Assembly: GCF_004345855.1 (NCBI RefSeq)
Contig: NZ_SLXN01000007.1
Span: forward strand, 1 to 64,000
Length of the DNA: 64,000 nt
Source of the DNA: Sphingomonas sp. BK235
GTDB lineage: Bacteria > Pseudomonadota > Alphaproteobacteria > Sphingomonadales > Sphingomonadaceae
Direction of reading: 5' to 3'
Below are positions 35,309-42,984 of this stretch, in pieces; the stretch's first letter is position 1, and each line of letters begins with the position of its first letter. Made by a program: the position numbers and the translations under genes. Below the pieces are notes generated by a model, which saw nothing but the letters and a program-made list of their open reading frames with translations, searched no databases and had not been told where the DNA came from.

Positions 35309-35752
35309 ATGGTCTTCGGGCGGAAACGGCGGATCCTGGAGCGGCTGCTGCTCGTCGAGGACGAGCCGCTGGTCGCCTTCGACGCGGAGCATCTGCTGAC
35401 CGACCAGGGCTATACGATCGTCGCCACGGTCGATCGCGTCGCCGATGCGGTGGCGGTGCTGGAAGGCGCCGGCGCGGTCGACCTCGTGCTGCTCGACGTC
35501 CGCCTCGCCGACGGCAGCGGCACCGAGGTGGCACGCGCCGCGCGGACGCGCGGGGTCGCGGTGCTGTTCGTCACCGGCGCCTGTCCCGACGAGGCGGCGA
35601 CGCTGGCGAGCGGCTTTCTCGCCAAGCCCTATGCGCATGCGGACCTGCTCGCCGCGATCGCCGCGATCGAGCAGAGCGTCGCCGGCAAGCGCCCGCGGCG
35701 GCTGCCGGGCGGGTTCCAGCTCTTCGCCCCGGCGGGGCCGGCCGCCGTGTGA
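35309..35752 (+). CDS. Single-domain response regulator (receiver protein)
   Basis: 147 residues: one receiver domain with the acidic pair in LLLVEDEP (Glu17, Asp18), the phospho-acceptor in LVLLDVRLADG (Asp63), the switch Thr in LFVTG (Thr89) and the conserved Lys in LAKPY (106). There is no output domain, only a short tail. The VLFVTGA stretch is reminiscent of, but not identical to, the PFxFATGY motif of FAT GUY regulators that steer the alphaproteobacterial general stress response. No kinase gene is adjacent. It is divergent from rluB. Confidence 0.85.
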   Translation: MVFGRKRRILERLLLVEDEPLVAFDAEHLLTDQGYTIVATVDRVADAVAVLEGAGAVDLVLLDVRLADGSGTEVARAARTRGVAVLFVTGACPDEAATLASGFLAKPYAHADLLAAIAAIEQSVAGKRPRRLPGGFQLFAPAGPAAV

Positions 35753-36181
35753 GCGCGGGGGCACGGCCGGCGGCCGCGCGAATGTTGAGAGGGTTGCGTC
35801 GCTCGCGCAGCGCGCGCGTGCAGCTCATTGTTCGCGCGGTTCGGTGAGAAACGGCCTGAGACGTGTTAGGCATGCGTATGTTTTCGTGAGGTTTCCTGCG
35901 GCCTGGCTTGCGCGCGCCCGGTCTGAATGTTCCTCAATGTCGAGACGCTGTGCGGTGGGAAGGTCTGCGGCGTTACGCTGACGAAGGTTCATGAAGAGCC
36001 TTGTGTAAACTGTTAAAATCGCCTCCATTTATATGATCGGCTCGTGTAATCCTCGCCGCGAGCGGGCAGGATCGTTGTTGTGGCGGTGGCGCCGGTCCTG
36101 GCAGAGATCCGCCGGGTGGGACAGCCGTGCGTGGCGGCGCGGCGTGCGCTATGATGATGTCGCGCGAGGAGAGGGCGCGAG
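35753..36181. other. Gene-free stretch with an AT-rich patch
   Basis: About 430 bases without a convincing reading frame. Around 36000-36045 the composition drops to AT-rich (TGTTAAAATCG, CATTTATATGAT), unusual for this window, and may contain the promoter of the following membrane protein. No riboswitch motif for thiE was found here. Confidence 0.4.
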
Positions 36182-36667
36182 ATGGATCAGCCGGCCATGA
36201 CCTTCAGCTATCATCGCGGCATCGCGCCGATGCTGTGGGTGCTCGCATGCCTCGCCACGATCGAGCTGCTGGTCACCCATGCGCTGCTCTCCGTGTGGTT
36301 CCCGCGGATCGCGCTGGCCTTGTCGGCGCTGTCGCTGGTGGCGCTGGTGTGGCTCTGTCGCGCGATCGCCTCGCTGCGCCGCCGGCCGGTCCTCGTCGCG
36401 GCGGAGCAGGTGGTGTTGCGGGCGGGATCGTTCCGCTCGGTCGTGATCGCGCGTGGGGCGATCGCGGCGGTCCGCCTGTCCGGTCTCGATGCCGCGACCG
36501 TGAAGCGACGCGACGTGCTCAATCTCGCGCTGATCGCCTTTCCCAATGTATTGGTGACCTTGCGCGCGCCCTTGCCGGGGCGGCGCGCGATCAGCGCCAT
36601 CGCGCATCGGCTCGACGATCCGGCGGCTTTCGCCGCCGCGCTGGAGCCGCTAGGCGAGCGCGCATGA
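36182..36667 (+). CDS. Membrane protein with two N-terminal helices and a PH-like cytoplasmic part
   Basis: 161 residues. Two hydrophobic helices (about 15-35 and 40-62) are followed by strands such as PVLVAAEQVVLRAGSFRSVV and the helix DDPAAFAAAL near the end. This layout matches small bacterial membrane proteins with a PH-like domain, but the match is weak and no function is known. ATG 36182 is used; ATG 36197 is possible. Its stop overlaps the thiE start (ATGA). Confidence 0.6.
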   Translation: MDQPAMTFSYHRGIAPMLWVLACLATIELLVTHALLSVWFPRIALALSALSLVALVWLCRAIASLRRRPVLVAAEQVVLRAGSFRSVVIARGAIAAVRLSGLDAATVKRRDVLNLALIAFPNVLVTLRAPLPGRRAISAIAHRLDDPAAFAAALEPLGERA

Positions 36668-37353
36668 CAGACGACCCGCTCGGCCCGCTCGATCCCGATT
36701 TTGCCGTCAATTTCCAGCGCGACGATCGCCGGCCGCCGTGCCAGCTCTACCTCATCTCGCCGCTCGACGTGACCGGCAGCTTCCCCGACCGGCTCGCGCG
36801 CGCGCTCGACGCGGGTCCGGTCGCGGCGTTCCAGTTCCGCGTGAAGGACGTGGACCAGCACCAGGCGGCGCGGCTGGCCGAGCCGCTCCAGCGCCTCTGC
36901 GCCGAGCGCGACGTCGCCTTCATCGTCAATGACAGCGTCAGCCTTGCCAAAAGGCTCGGCGCCGACGGCGTCCATCTCGGGCAGGAAGACGGCGACCCGC
37001 GCGAGGCGCGCGCGATCCTCGGCCCCTCGGTCCAGATCGGCGTGACCTGCCATGACAGCCGCCATCTCGCGATGGAGGCGGGCGAGGCGGGCGCGGACTA
37101 TGTCGCGTTCGGCAGCTTCTTTCCCACCACCACCAAGGAGGTGAAGCACCGCCCCGAGCCGGTGATCCTGTCATGGTGGTCGGCGGTGTTCGAGTTGCCC
37201 GCGGTGGCGATCGGCGGGATCACGCCCGCCAACGCCGCGCCGCTCGTGGCGGCGGGCGCCGACTTCCTCGCGGTGTCGGGCGCGGTATGGGGCGGCGACG
37301 AAGCGGCGGCGGTGCGCGCCTTCGCCGCGGTGCTGGAGCCGGGAAGCCGCTGA
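36664..37353 (+). CDS. thiE: Thiamine-phosphate synthase
   Basis: 229 residues. It joins HMP-pyrophosphate and HET-phosphate to thiamine phosphate. TIM-barrel motifs: FQFRVKDVD near 58-66, VNDSVSLAKRLGADGVHLGQ near 88-107 (phosphate and Mg2+ ligands), GVTCHDSRH, ADYVAFGSFFPTTTK near 142-156 and VAIGGITPAN near 181-190 with VSGAVWGG. The ATG overlaps the previous stop by four bases. The frame is open far upstream only because it mirrors the membrane-protein gene. There is no thiC, thiD or TPP riboswitch nearby. Confidence 0.9.
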   Translation: MTDDPLGPLDPDFAVNFQRDDRRPPCQLYLISPLDVTGSFPDRLARALDAGPVAAFQFRVKDVDQHQAARLAEPLQRLCAERDVAFIVNDSVSLAKRLGADGVHLGQEDGDPREARAILGPSVQIGVTCHDSRHLAMEAGEAGADYVAFGSFFPTTTKEVKHRPEPVILSWWSAVFELPAVAIGGITPANAAPLVAAGADFLAVSGAVWGGDEAAAVRAFAAVLEPGSR

Positions 37354-37362
37354 GTCGTTACG

Positions 37363-37385
37363 CCTCTCACACGTTCCGTGAGAGG
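37363..37385 (+). promoter_or_regulatory. Hairpin covering the ribosome-binding site of the L,D-transpeptidase
   Basis: CCTCTCAC pairs perfectly with GTGAGAGG across a 7-base loop. The right arm contains GAGAGG, the only Shine-Dalgarno-like sequence before the ATG at 37394. It could alternatively act as a thiE terminator. Confidence 0.5.
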
Positions 37386-37393
37386 TGGTGTCG

Positions 37394-38395
37394 ATGCGTT
37401 CCAAGTTCCTTCTGACCGCGGCCGTCGCGGCGTTGAGCCCTCTGGCCGCCGCCGCGCAGGCGCCCGCCGCCGCGCCGCCGCTCGACCGCGACATCCTCCA
37501 CGTCCAGGTGATCCTCGACCATCTCGGCTTCGCGCCCGGCATCCTCGACGGGCGCGGCGGGCAGTCGCTCGAGCTCGCGCTGCGCGGCTTCCAGGAAAGC
37601 CGCGGACTGCCCAAGACGGGCAAGCCCGACGCGGCGACGATGCGCGCGCTCTACCCCTATCGCGCGGCGCGGCCGACCGTCACGATCAAGCTGACCGCCG
37701 ATATGGTGCGCGGTCCGTTCCTCGGCGCGATCCCGCGCGACTATAATAAGCAGGCCGAGCTGCCGACGCTCGGGTATCGCTCGCCGATGGAGAAGCTGGC
37801 CGAGATGTTCCATACCACCCCCGCGGTGCTGATGGCGCTCAACTCGCCCGCGACGCGGATCGCGCAGGGCGCGACGGTGACCTTCCCCAACGCGCTGCCG
37901 ACCTCGCGCAACTACCCGGGCGACATCAAGCCGGAGTGGCGCCAGACGCTGACCATGCTCAACGTCGACGCCGCCTCGCCGCAGGGCGACAGCATCGTCG
38001 TCGACAAGTCCGAAGGCTCGCTGCGCGTGCTCGACAAAGCGGGGAAGCTGATCGCGCAATTCCCGGTGACGACGGGCAGCCAGCACGATCCGCTGCCGCT
38101 CGGCACGTGGAAGATCCTGGGCAAGGACTATAATCCCAAGTTCCACTATAATCCGGCCCTGTTCTGGGACGCCAAGAAGAACGACGAGAAGGCGATGCTG
38201 CCGCCGGGGCCGAACGGTCCCGTCGGCGTGGTGTGGATCGATCTCTCCAAGCCGCATTACGGCATCCACGGCACGCCCGAGCCGGCGACGATCGGTCGCA
38301 GCGAGAGCCACGGCTGCATCCGCATGGCGAACTGGGACGTGGCGCGGCTGACGCTGATGATCGGCAACGGCGCCAAGGCGGTGTTCCAGGCGTGA
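37394..38395 (+). CDS. L,D-transpeptidase (YkuD domain)
   Basis: 333 residues. A signal peptide (KFLLTAAVAALSPLAAAAQ) is followed by a peptidoglycan-binding helix triplet (LDHLGFAPGILDGRGG near 45-60), a LysM-like linker and the YkuD catalytic domain. The active site is SESHGCIRMANWD with Cys308. It forms 3-3 cross-links in peptidoglycan or attaches proteins to it in the periplasm. A hairpin over its ribosome site may tune translation. It is followed 8 bases later by an M23 peptidase, so crosslinking and cleavage enzymes are made as a pair. Confidence 0.92.
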   Translation: MRSKFLLTAAVAALSPLAAAAQAPAAAPPLDRDILHVQVILDHLGFAPGILDGRGGQSLELALRGFQESRGLPKTGKPDAATMRALYPYRAARPTVTIKLTADMVRGPFLGAIPRDYNKQAELPTLGYRSPMEKLAEMFHTTPAVLMALNSPATRIAQGATVTFPNALPTSRNYPGDIKPEWRQTLTMLNVDAASPQGDSIVVDKSEGSLRVLDKAGKLIAQFPVTTGSQHDPLPLGTWKILGKDYNPKFHYNPALFWDAKKNDEKAMLPPGPNGPVGVVWIDLSKPHYGIHGTPEPATIGRSESHGCIRMANWDVARLTLMIGNGAKAVFQA

Positions 38396-38402
38396 GGCGC
38401 GC

Positions 38403-39014
38403 GTGACGAAGCTCGGCTGGGGGATATTGACGCTGATCGTCGTCGCGGTCGCGGGTTTCATGTCGCTGATCGAGCCGCATCGGCCCGGCCGCGCGCCGGC
38501 GCCAACGGTGCGCGCCCCCGCGGCGAGCCCCAGACCGTCCGCCACGCCGACGCCGGTCGCCGCGATCGCCGGCAAGCTGCTCGTCCCGGTCGCGGGCGTG
38601 GCGCGCACCGCGCTGCGCTCGTCCTGGGGCGAGCCGCGCGGCGACGGCACGCGCGGGCACCAAGGACTCGACATCATGGCGTCGCAGGGCACGCCGGTGC
38701 TCGCCGCGGCCGATGGCCGGATCGAGAAGCTGTTCCAGAGCAAGCTGGGCGGTACCACTTTGTACCAGCGCTCGGCCGACGGCACTTGGGAATATTATTA
38801 CGCGCATCTCTCCGGCTATGCCCCCGGCCTGGCCGAGGGGCAGGCGGTGCGCGCCGGGCAGGTCATCGCCTTCGTCGGCGACACCGGCGACGCCGGGCCG
38901 GGCAATTACCACCTGCATTTCGGGGTCAGCCGGATGCCGCCGGGGGCGGGCTGGTGGCAGGGCGAGCCGCTCGATCCCTATCCTTTCCTTGCCGTAAGCC
39001 CCGCCAGCCGCTAG
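38403..39014 (+). CDS. M23-family (LytM) peptidoglycan endopeptidase
   Basis: 203 residues from a GTG. An N-terminal signal anchor (WGILTLIVVAVAGFMSLI) and a Pro/Ala-rich linker (27-55) precede the M23 fold. Zinc ligands are visible: His86 and Asp90 in RGHQGLDIMA, and His169/His171 in NYHLHFGVSR. It should cut peptide bridges of peptidoglycan from the outer face of the inner membrane. All catalytic positions are present, so it is probably an active hydrolase rather than a LytM activator. It is translated just after the L,D-transpeptidase. Confidence 0.92.
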   Translation: MTKLGWGILTLIVVAVAGFMSLIEPHRPGRAPAPTVRAPAASPRPSATPTPVAAIAGKLLVPVAGVARTALRSSWGEPRGDGTRGHQGLDIMASQGTPVLAAADGRIEKLFQSKLGGTTLYQRSADGTWEYYYAHLSGYAPGLAEGQAVRAGQVIAFVGDTGDAGPGNYHLHFGVSRMPPGAGWWQGEPLDPYPFLAVSPASR

Positions 39015-39082
39015 AGCCGCGCCACCCGGCGCCCCGCTGACCAGCGGCGGTGCCCCAGTTCTGTTGACATAGGCACAGCCCC

Positions 39083-39646
39083 ATGAAGATCAGCGGCGTG
39101 GACATCCGTCCCGGCAATATCATCGAGTACGAAGGCGGCATCTGGCGCGCGGTCAAGATCCAGCACACCCAGCCCGGCAAGGGCGGGGCGTACATGCAGG
39201 TCGAGCTCAAGAACCTGCGCGACGGCCGCAAGAACAACGTCCGCTTCCGCTCGGCCGAGACGGTGGAGCGTGTCCGCCTCGACACCAAGGACTTCCAGTT
39301 CCTGTTCGCCGAGGGCGAGGGTCTCGTGTTCATGGACAAGGACACCTACGATCAGGTGACGCTGCCGCGCGACCTGCTCGGCGACGCCGCCGCCTTCCTG
39401 CAGGACGGGATGGACGTGGTGATGGAGCTCTACGACGAGGAGCCGATCAGCGTGCAGCTGCCCGACACGATCGAGGCGGTGATCGTCGAGGCCGACGCGG
39501 TGGTGAAGGGGCAGACCGCCTCGTCGAGCTACAAGCCCGCGATCCTCGACAATGGCGTGCGCGTGATGGTGCCGCCGCATATCAGCAGCGGCACGCGCAT
39601 CGTCGTCGACGTCTACGAGCAGACCTACGTCCGCCGGGCGGACTGA
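39083..39646 (+). CDS. efp: Elongation factor P
   Basis: 187 residues, the standard length. The three beta-barrel domains are complete: MKISGVDIRPGNIIEYEGG at the start, the tip loop HTQPGKGGAY with Lys33 as the residue that meets the stalled peptidyl-tRNA, and the C-terminal SSSYKPAILDNGVRVMVP. EF-P relieves stalling at polyproline. No modification enzymes (EpmA/B or EarP) are encoded nearby. It has its own gap upstream of about 70 bases. Confidence 0.97.
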   Translation: MKISGVDIRPGNIIEYEGGIWRAVKIQHTQPGKGGAYMQVELKNLRDGRKNNVRFRSAETVERVRLDTKDFQFLFAEGEGLVFMDKDTYDQVTLPRDLLGDAAAFLQDGMDVVMELYDEEPISVQLPDTIEAVIVEADAVVKGQTASSSYKPAILDNGVRVMVPPHISSGTRIVVDVYEQTYVRRAD

Positions 39647-39706
39647 CTCGAGCCAAGTCTTCCCCGGCGAGATCCTGCCGAAGGTTCGGGTAATACGTCT
39701 GACGAT

Positions 39707-39802
39707 CGTCATCCCGGCCTTGAGCCGGGATCCATCGTTCCGCGAGAGCTGAAGCCTCGGCCTGCGCGGCACCATGGATCCCGGGTCGAGCCCGGGATGA
39801 CG
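39707..39802. repeat. 96-bp inverted-repeat (REP doublet) element, copy 8
   Basis: Left arm CCCGGC-CTTGA-GCCGGG, right arm CCCGGG-TCGAG-CCCGGG: a paired base change between the arms. It lies in the efp-suhB gap, followed by short GGGGGAGGG-type sequence and a GAGGGAGGAG ribosome site for suhB. Confidence 0.85.
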
Positions 39803-39910
39803 GAGAGGGTAGCGACGGCACCTTCCTCGCGGGGGAGGGAAGATAGCCTCCACTCCCCAACCGAGTGGAGCGAAGATGACCCTCCGCCGCGGAGGGAGGA
39901 GTAAGACGAG

Positions 39911-40723
39911 ATGCCTTCCCATTCCGGCCTGTTCACGGTCATCGAGCGCGCCGCACGCAAGGCCGCGCCGCGGCTGCGGCGTGACTTCAACGAGGTCCAG
40001 CACCTCCAGGTGAGCCGCAAGGGCCCCGCCGACTTCGTAAGCCAGGCCGACCAGCGCGCCGAGCGGACGCTGTACGACGAGCTCTCCAAGGCCCGGCCCG
40101 ACTGGGGCTTCGTGATGGAGGAGGGCGGCACGGTCGAGGGTGACCCGAGCAAGCCGCGCTTCATCATCGATCCGCTGGACGGCACCAGCAACTTCCTCCA
40201 CGGCGTGCCGCATTTCTGCATCTCGATCGCGGTCGAGGAGCCGCTGCCCAACGGCAAGCGCGAGATCACCACCGCGCTGGTCTACCAGCCGCTCACCGAC
40301 GAGAGCTTCTGGGCCGAGAAGGGCCGCGGCGCCTGGCTGCAGGACCAGCGGCTGCGCGTGTCGTCGCGGCGCGACCCGTCCGAGGCCTTGGTGGCGACCG
40401 GGATCCCCTTCATGGGTCACGGTGACTTCGTGCAATGGACGCGGATCTTCGGCGCGGTGGCGCCGCAGGTCGCGGGTATTCGGCGGCTCGGCGCCGCCGC
40501 GCTCGACCTCGCCTGGGTCGCCGCCGGGCGCTTCGACGCTTATTGGGAGAGCGACCTCAAGCTGTGGGACGTCGCCGCGGGCATGCTGCTGGTGAAGGAG
40601 GCGGGCGGCTTCGTCACCGACTTCCGCGGCGGCGACAAGCCGATCGAGCGCAACGAGTTCCTCGCCGCCAACGATGGGCTGCATTCCAAGCTCCACAAGA
40701 TGGTGGCGCAGGCGCTGCGCTGA
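39911..40723 (+). CDS. suhB: Inositol-1-monophosphatase family protein
   Basis: 270 residues. Metal-binding motif 1 is IIDPLDGTSNFLHG (Asp87, Asp90), preceded by the Glu in VMEEGG (about 70). Motif 2 is SDLKLWDVAAGMLLVKEAGG near 215-234. This is the SuhB/IMPase family: a Mg2+-dependent phosphatase that hydrolyses inositol phosphates and, in enteric bacteria, acts in rRNA antitermination. The start follows GGAGGAGTAAG. The in vivo substrate in this organism is not shown. Confidence 0.9.
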   Translation: MPSHSGLFTVIERAARKAAPRLRRDFNEVQHLQVSRKGPADFVSQADQRAERTLYDELSKARPDWGFVMEEGGTVEGDPSKPRFIIDPLDGTSNFLHGVPHFCISIAVEEPLPNGKREITTALVYQPLTDESFWAEKGRGAWLQDQRLRVSSRRDPSEALVATGIPFMGHGDFVQWTRIFGAVAPQVAGIRRLGAAALDLAWVAAGRFDAYWESDLKLWDVAAGMLLVKEAGGFVTDFRGGDKPIERNEFLAANDGLHSKLHKMVAQALR

Positions 40724-40863
40724 GTGGTCCCGAGCGGGCATCGCGCGGCCGGATGTCCTTGTGCTCCCGCGCACAAGGGAGCCTAGGAGTTCCGGGCGTT
40801 GTCAGCCGTCGTTCCGCTTGGCCTTAGGATCCGCGCGCACGCGAGACCGCTTCCAAACCCACT

Positions 40864-40959
40864 CGTCATCCCGGGCTCGACCCGGGATCCATGTGGCCAC
40901 GTCCGCTCGGACCGATGGTCTCGCGGCACCATGGATCCCGGGTCAAGCCCGGGTTGACG
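40864..40959. repeat. 96-bp inverted-repeat (REP doublet) element, copy 9
   Basis: Left arm CCCGGG-CTCGA-CCCGGG, right arm CCCGGG-TCAAG-CCCGGG. It fills part of the suhB-nuoA gap (40724-41204). Upstream, near 40756-40785, there is a short repeat with GTGCTCCCGCGCACAAGGGAG. Confidence 0.85.
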
Positions 40960-41131
40960 ATGTTGGCGGAGCATCGGCGACGTCTCGTGTACGTGGGAGA
41001 ACACGTGATCCAGGGGTTATCACCCACCATTTGCAGGGGAGCCCGGACGGGGCCGTGGAGCCGCTCCGTCGGCGCACCTCGCACCGGCGCGGCGCCAGTT
41101 CACCTGCGATTCATTCTCACCGCCCACGGCC

Positions 41132-41160
41132 TTGCCCCCTCTCGGGCACGGGTCTAGAGC
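41132..41160 (+). promoter_or_regulatory. Candidate promoter of the nuo operon
   Basis: TTGCCC (41132-41137), 17 bases, TAGAGC (41155-41160), 44 bases before the nuoA GTG. The -35 is reasonable and the -10 is weak; it is the best-spaced pair in the gap. Confidence 0.4.
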
Positions 41161-41204
41161 GTCCGCATTCCATTCGCACCTGCGAGAGAGGCGAGAGAGA
41201 CATA

Positions 41205-41579
41205 GTGGTCGATCTGTCGCAATATCTGCCGATCCTCCTGTTCCTGGGAGTGGCGCTCCTGCTGTCGAGCGCGTTCGTGTTCCTGCCGATGGCGGTCGCC
41301 AAGCTGACCGGCGCGGCCAAGCCGACGCCCGAGAAGCTGGCCGAATATGAGTGCGGCTTCCCCGCCTTCGAGGACAGCCGCTCGCAGTTCGACGTTCGTT
41401 TTTATCTCGTTGCCATCCTGTTCATCATCTTCGATCTCGAGGCGGCGTTCCTATATCCTTGGGCAGTAAGCGTTTTCTCGCTCGGATGGACCGCATGGAT
41501 CTCGATGATGATCTTCATCGCCGAACTCGCGCTCGGCCTGGTATACGCATGGAAGAAGGGAGCGCTGGAGTGGGAGTAG
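41205..41579 (+). CDS. nuoA: NADH-quinone oxidoreductase subunit A
   Basis: 124 residues starting GTG after a GAGAGAGGCGAGAGAG leader. Three membrane helices, with the conserved loop KLAEYECGFPAFEDSRSQFD and the DVRFYLVAILFIIFDLEAAF helix carrying the acidic residues of the quinone/proton region. First gene of a complete 14-subunit Complex I operon. Its end overlaps nuoB by ten bases. Confidence 0.95.
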   Translation: MVDLSQYLPILLFLGVALLLSSAFVFLPMAVAKLTGAAKPTPEKLAEYECGFPAFEDSRSQFDVRFYLVAILFIIFDLEAAFLYPWAVSVFSLGWTAWISMMIFIAELALGLVYAWKKGALEWE

Positions 41580-42139
41580 AGGCGCACTCCGGGCCGATCG
41601 GGCTCGTCAACAACCCGGAGCCGGCGGGCGGTATCGTCGCGCCCGATCAGGGTTTCTTCGACGGGCTGAACGGCGAGCTCAACGACAAGGGCTTCCTGGT
41701 CACCTCGACCGAGGAGCTGTTCCAATGGGCGCGCACCGGCTCGCTCTGGTGGATGACCTTCGGGCTGGCGTGCTGCGCGGTGGAGATGATCCACGTCAAC
41801 ATGCCGCGCTACGACATGGAGCGCTTCGGCGCCGCGCCGCGCGCGTCGCCGCGCCAGTCGGACGTGATGATCGTCGCGGGCACGCTCTGCAACAAGATGG
41901 CACCGGCGCTACGCAAGGTCTACGACCAGATGTCGGAGCCCAAGTACGTCATCTCGATGGGCTCGTGCGCCAACGGCGGCGGCTATTATCACTATAGCTA
42001 CAGCGTCGTGCGCGGCTGCGATCGCGTCGTGCCGGTCGACATCTACGTGCCCGGCTGCCCGCCGACCGCGGAGGCGTTGCTGTACGGCGTGATGCAGCTG
42101 CAGCGGAAGATCCGCCGTGCCGGGAGCATCGAACGGTGA
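41570..42139 (+). CDS. nuoB: NADH-quinone oxidoreductase subunit B
   Basis: 189 residues from a GTG inside the nuoA end. It carries the N2 [4Fe-4S] cluster of Complex I. The four ligands are visible: the tandem pair in FGLACCAVEM (Cys68, Cys69), MGSCANGGG (Cys132) and YVPGCPPTAEA (Cys162). The frame is open before 41570 but only as a mirror of nuoA. The stop overlaps nuoC (GTGA). Confidence 0.95.
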   Translation: MGVEAHSGPIGLVNNPEPAGGIVAPDQGFFDGLNGELNDKGFLVTSTEELFQWARTGSLWWMTFGLACCAVEMIHVNMPRYDMERFGAAPRASPRQSDVMIVAGTLCNKMAPALRKVYDQMSEPKYVISMGSCANGGGYYHYSYSVVRGCDRVVPVDIYVPGCPPTAEALLYGVMQLQRKIRRAGSIER

Positions 42140-42984
42140 GGGCGCCCGCTCCCGCTTATGCGGCGAACCTCAACGACGCGACGATCGAGTCCGCGCGCGG
42201 CGCGATCGGCGCCGGCCTGCTCGACGCGGTCGAGATCGCGGGCGAGGTGCAGCTGCACGTCACGCGCGAGGCGCTGGTGCACGCGCTGACCGCGCTGCGC
42301 GATACGCCGGGTCTCGAATATCAGCAGCTGATGGAGATCGCGGGCGTCGACTATCCGGATCGCGCGGAGCGGTTCGAGGTGGTCTATTGCCTGTTGTCGC
42401 TGACGCGCAACCACCGGCTCCACGTCCATGTCGGCGCCACCGAGGACACGCCAGTGCCGTCGGTGACCGAGCTGTGGCCGGTCGCCGGCTGGCTCGAGCG
42501 CGAGGTATACGATATGTTCGGCGTATTGTTCGCGGGCAACCGCGACCTGCGCCGCATCCTCACCGATTATGGCTTCCGCGGCCACCCGTTCCGCAAGGAC
42601 TTCCCGCTGACCGGCTTCGTCGAGATGCGCTACTCCGAGGAGCAGAAGCGCGTCGTGTACGAGCCGGTGAAGCTCGCGCAGGATTTCCGCACGTTCGACT
42701 TCATGAGCCCGTGGGAGGGAGCCGAGTACGTGCTGCCCGGCGACGAGAAGGCGAAGCTGCCGGAGGCGAAGGGTGCGCCGACGCCCGCGACCGCGACCGA
42801 GATCCAGAAGGCCGGCGCGACCGAGACGCCGAAGCAGCCTGGCGGCGGCTCGAGCGAGCCGTATGCCAAGAAGGATGCGACCAGTACCGCCGAGACCGGC
42901 GCGGGTCGCAGCGAATCCGCCGGCGCGCCCAAGCCGGCCGACCCCGACGTCGTGCCGACGAAGGGCGGAGGGCAGAACCAATGA
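42136..42984 (+). CDS. nuoC: NADH-quinone oxidoreductase subunit C, with a long C-terminal tail
   Basis: 282 residues starting GTG, about 70-80 longer than common NuoC. The 30-kDa-subunit domain is normal up to about residue 205, including EREVYDMFGVLFAGNRDLRR, YGFRGHPFRKDFPLTGF and FDFMSPWEGAEYVLPG. Residues 206-282 are a low-complexity Ala, Pro, Lys, Glu and Gly tail. NuoC forms part of the peripheral arm beside NuoD. The stop overlaps the nuoD ATG by four bases. Confidence 0.94.
   Translation: MRAPAPAYAANLNDATIESARGAIGAGLLDAVEIAGEVQLHVTREALVHALTALRDTPGLEYQQLMEIAGVDYPDRAERFEVVYCLLSLTRNHRLHVHVGATEDTPVPSVTELWPVAGWLEREVYDMFGVLFAGNRDLRRILTDYGFRGHPFRKDFPLTGFVEMRYSEEQKRVVYEPVKLAQDFRTFDFMSPWEGAEYVLPGDEKAKLPEAKGAPTPATATEIQKAGATETPKQPGGGSSEPYAKKDATSTAETGAGRSESAGAPKPADPDVVPTKGGGQNQ

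Noticed and set aside
35753..36663. TPP riboswitch for thiE
   Set aside because: A CTGAGA occurs near 35855, but the paired ACC(C)TGATC-type element and the expected stems are absent, and another gene lies between.
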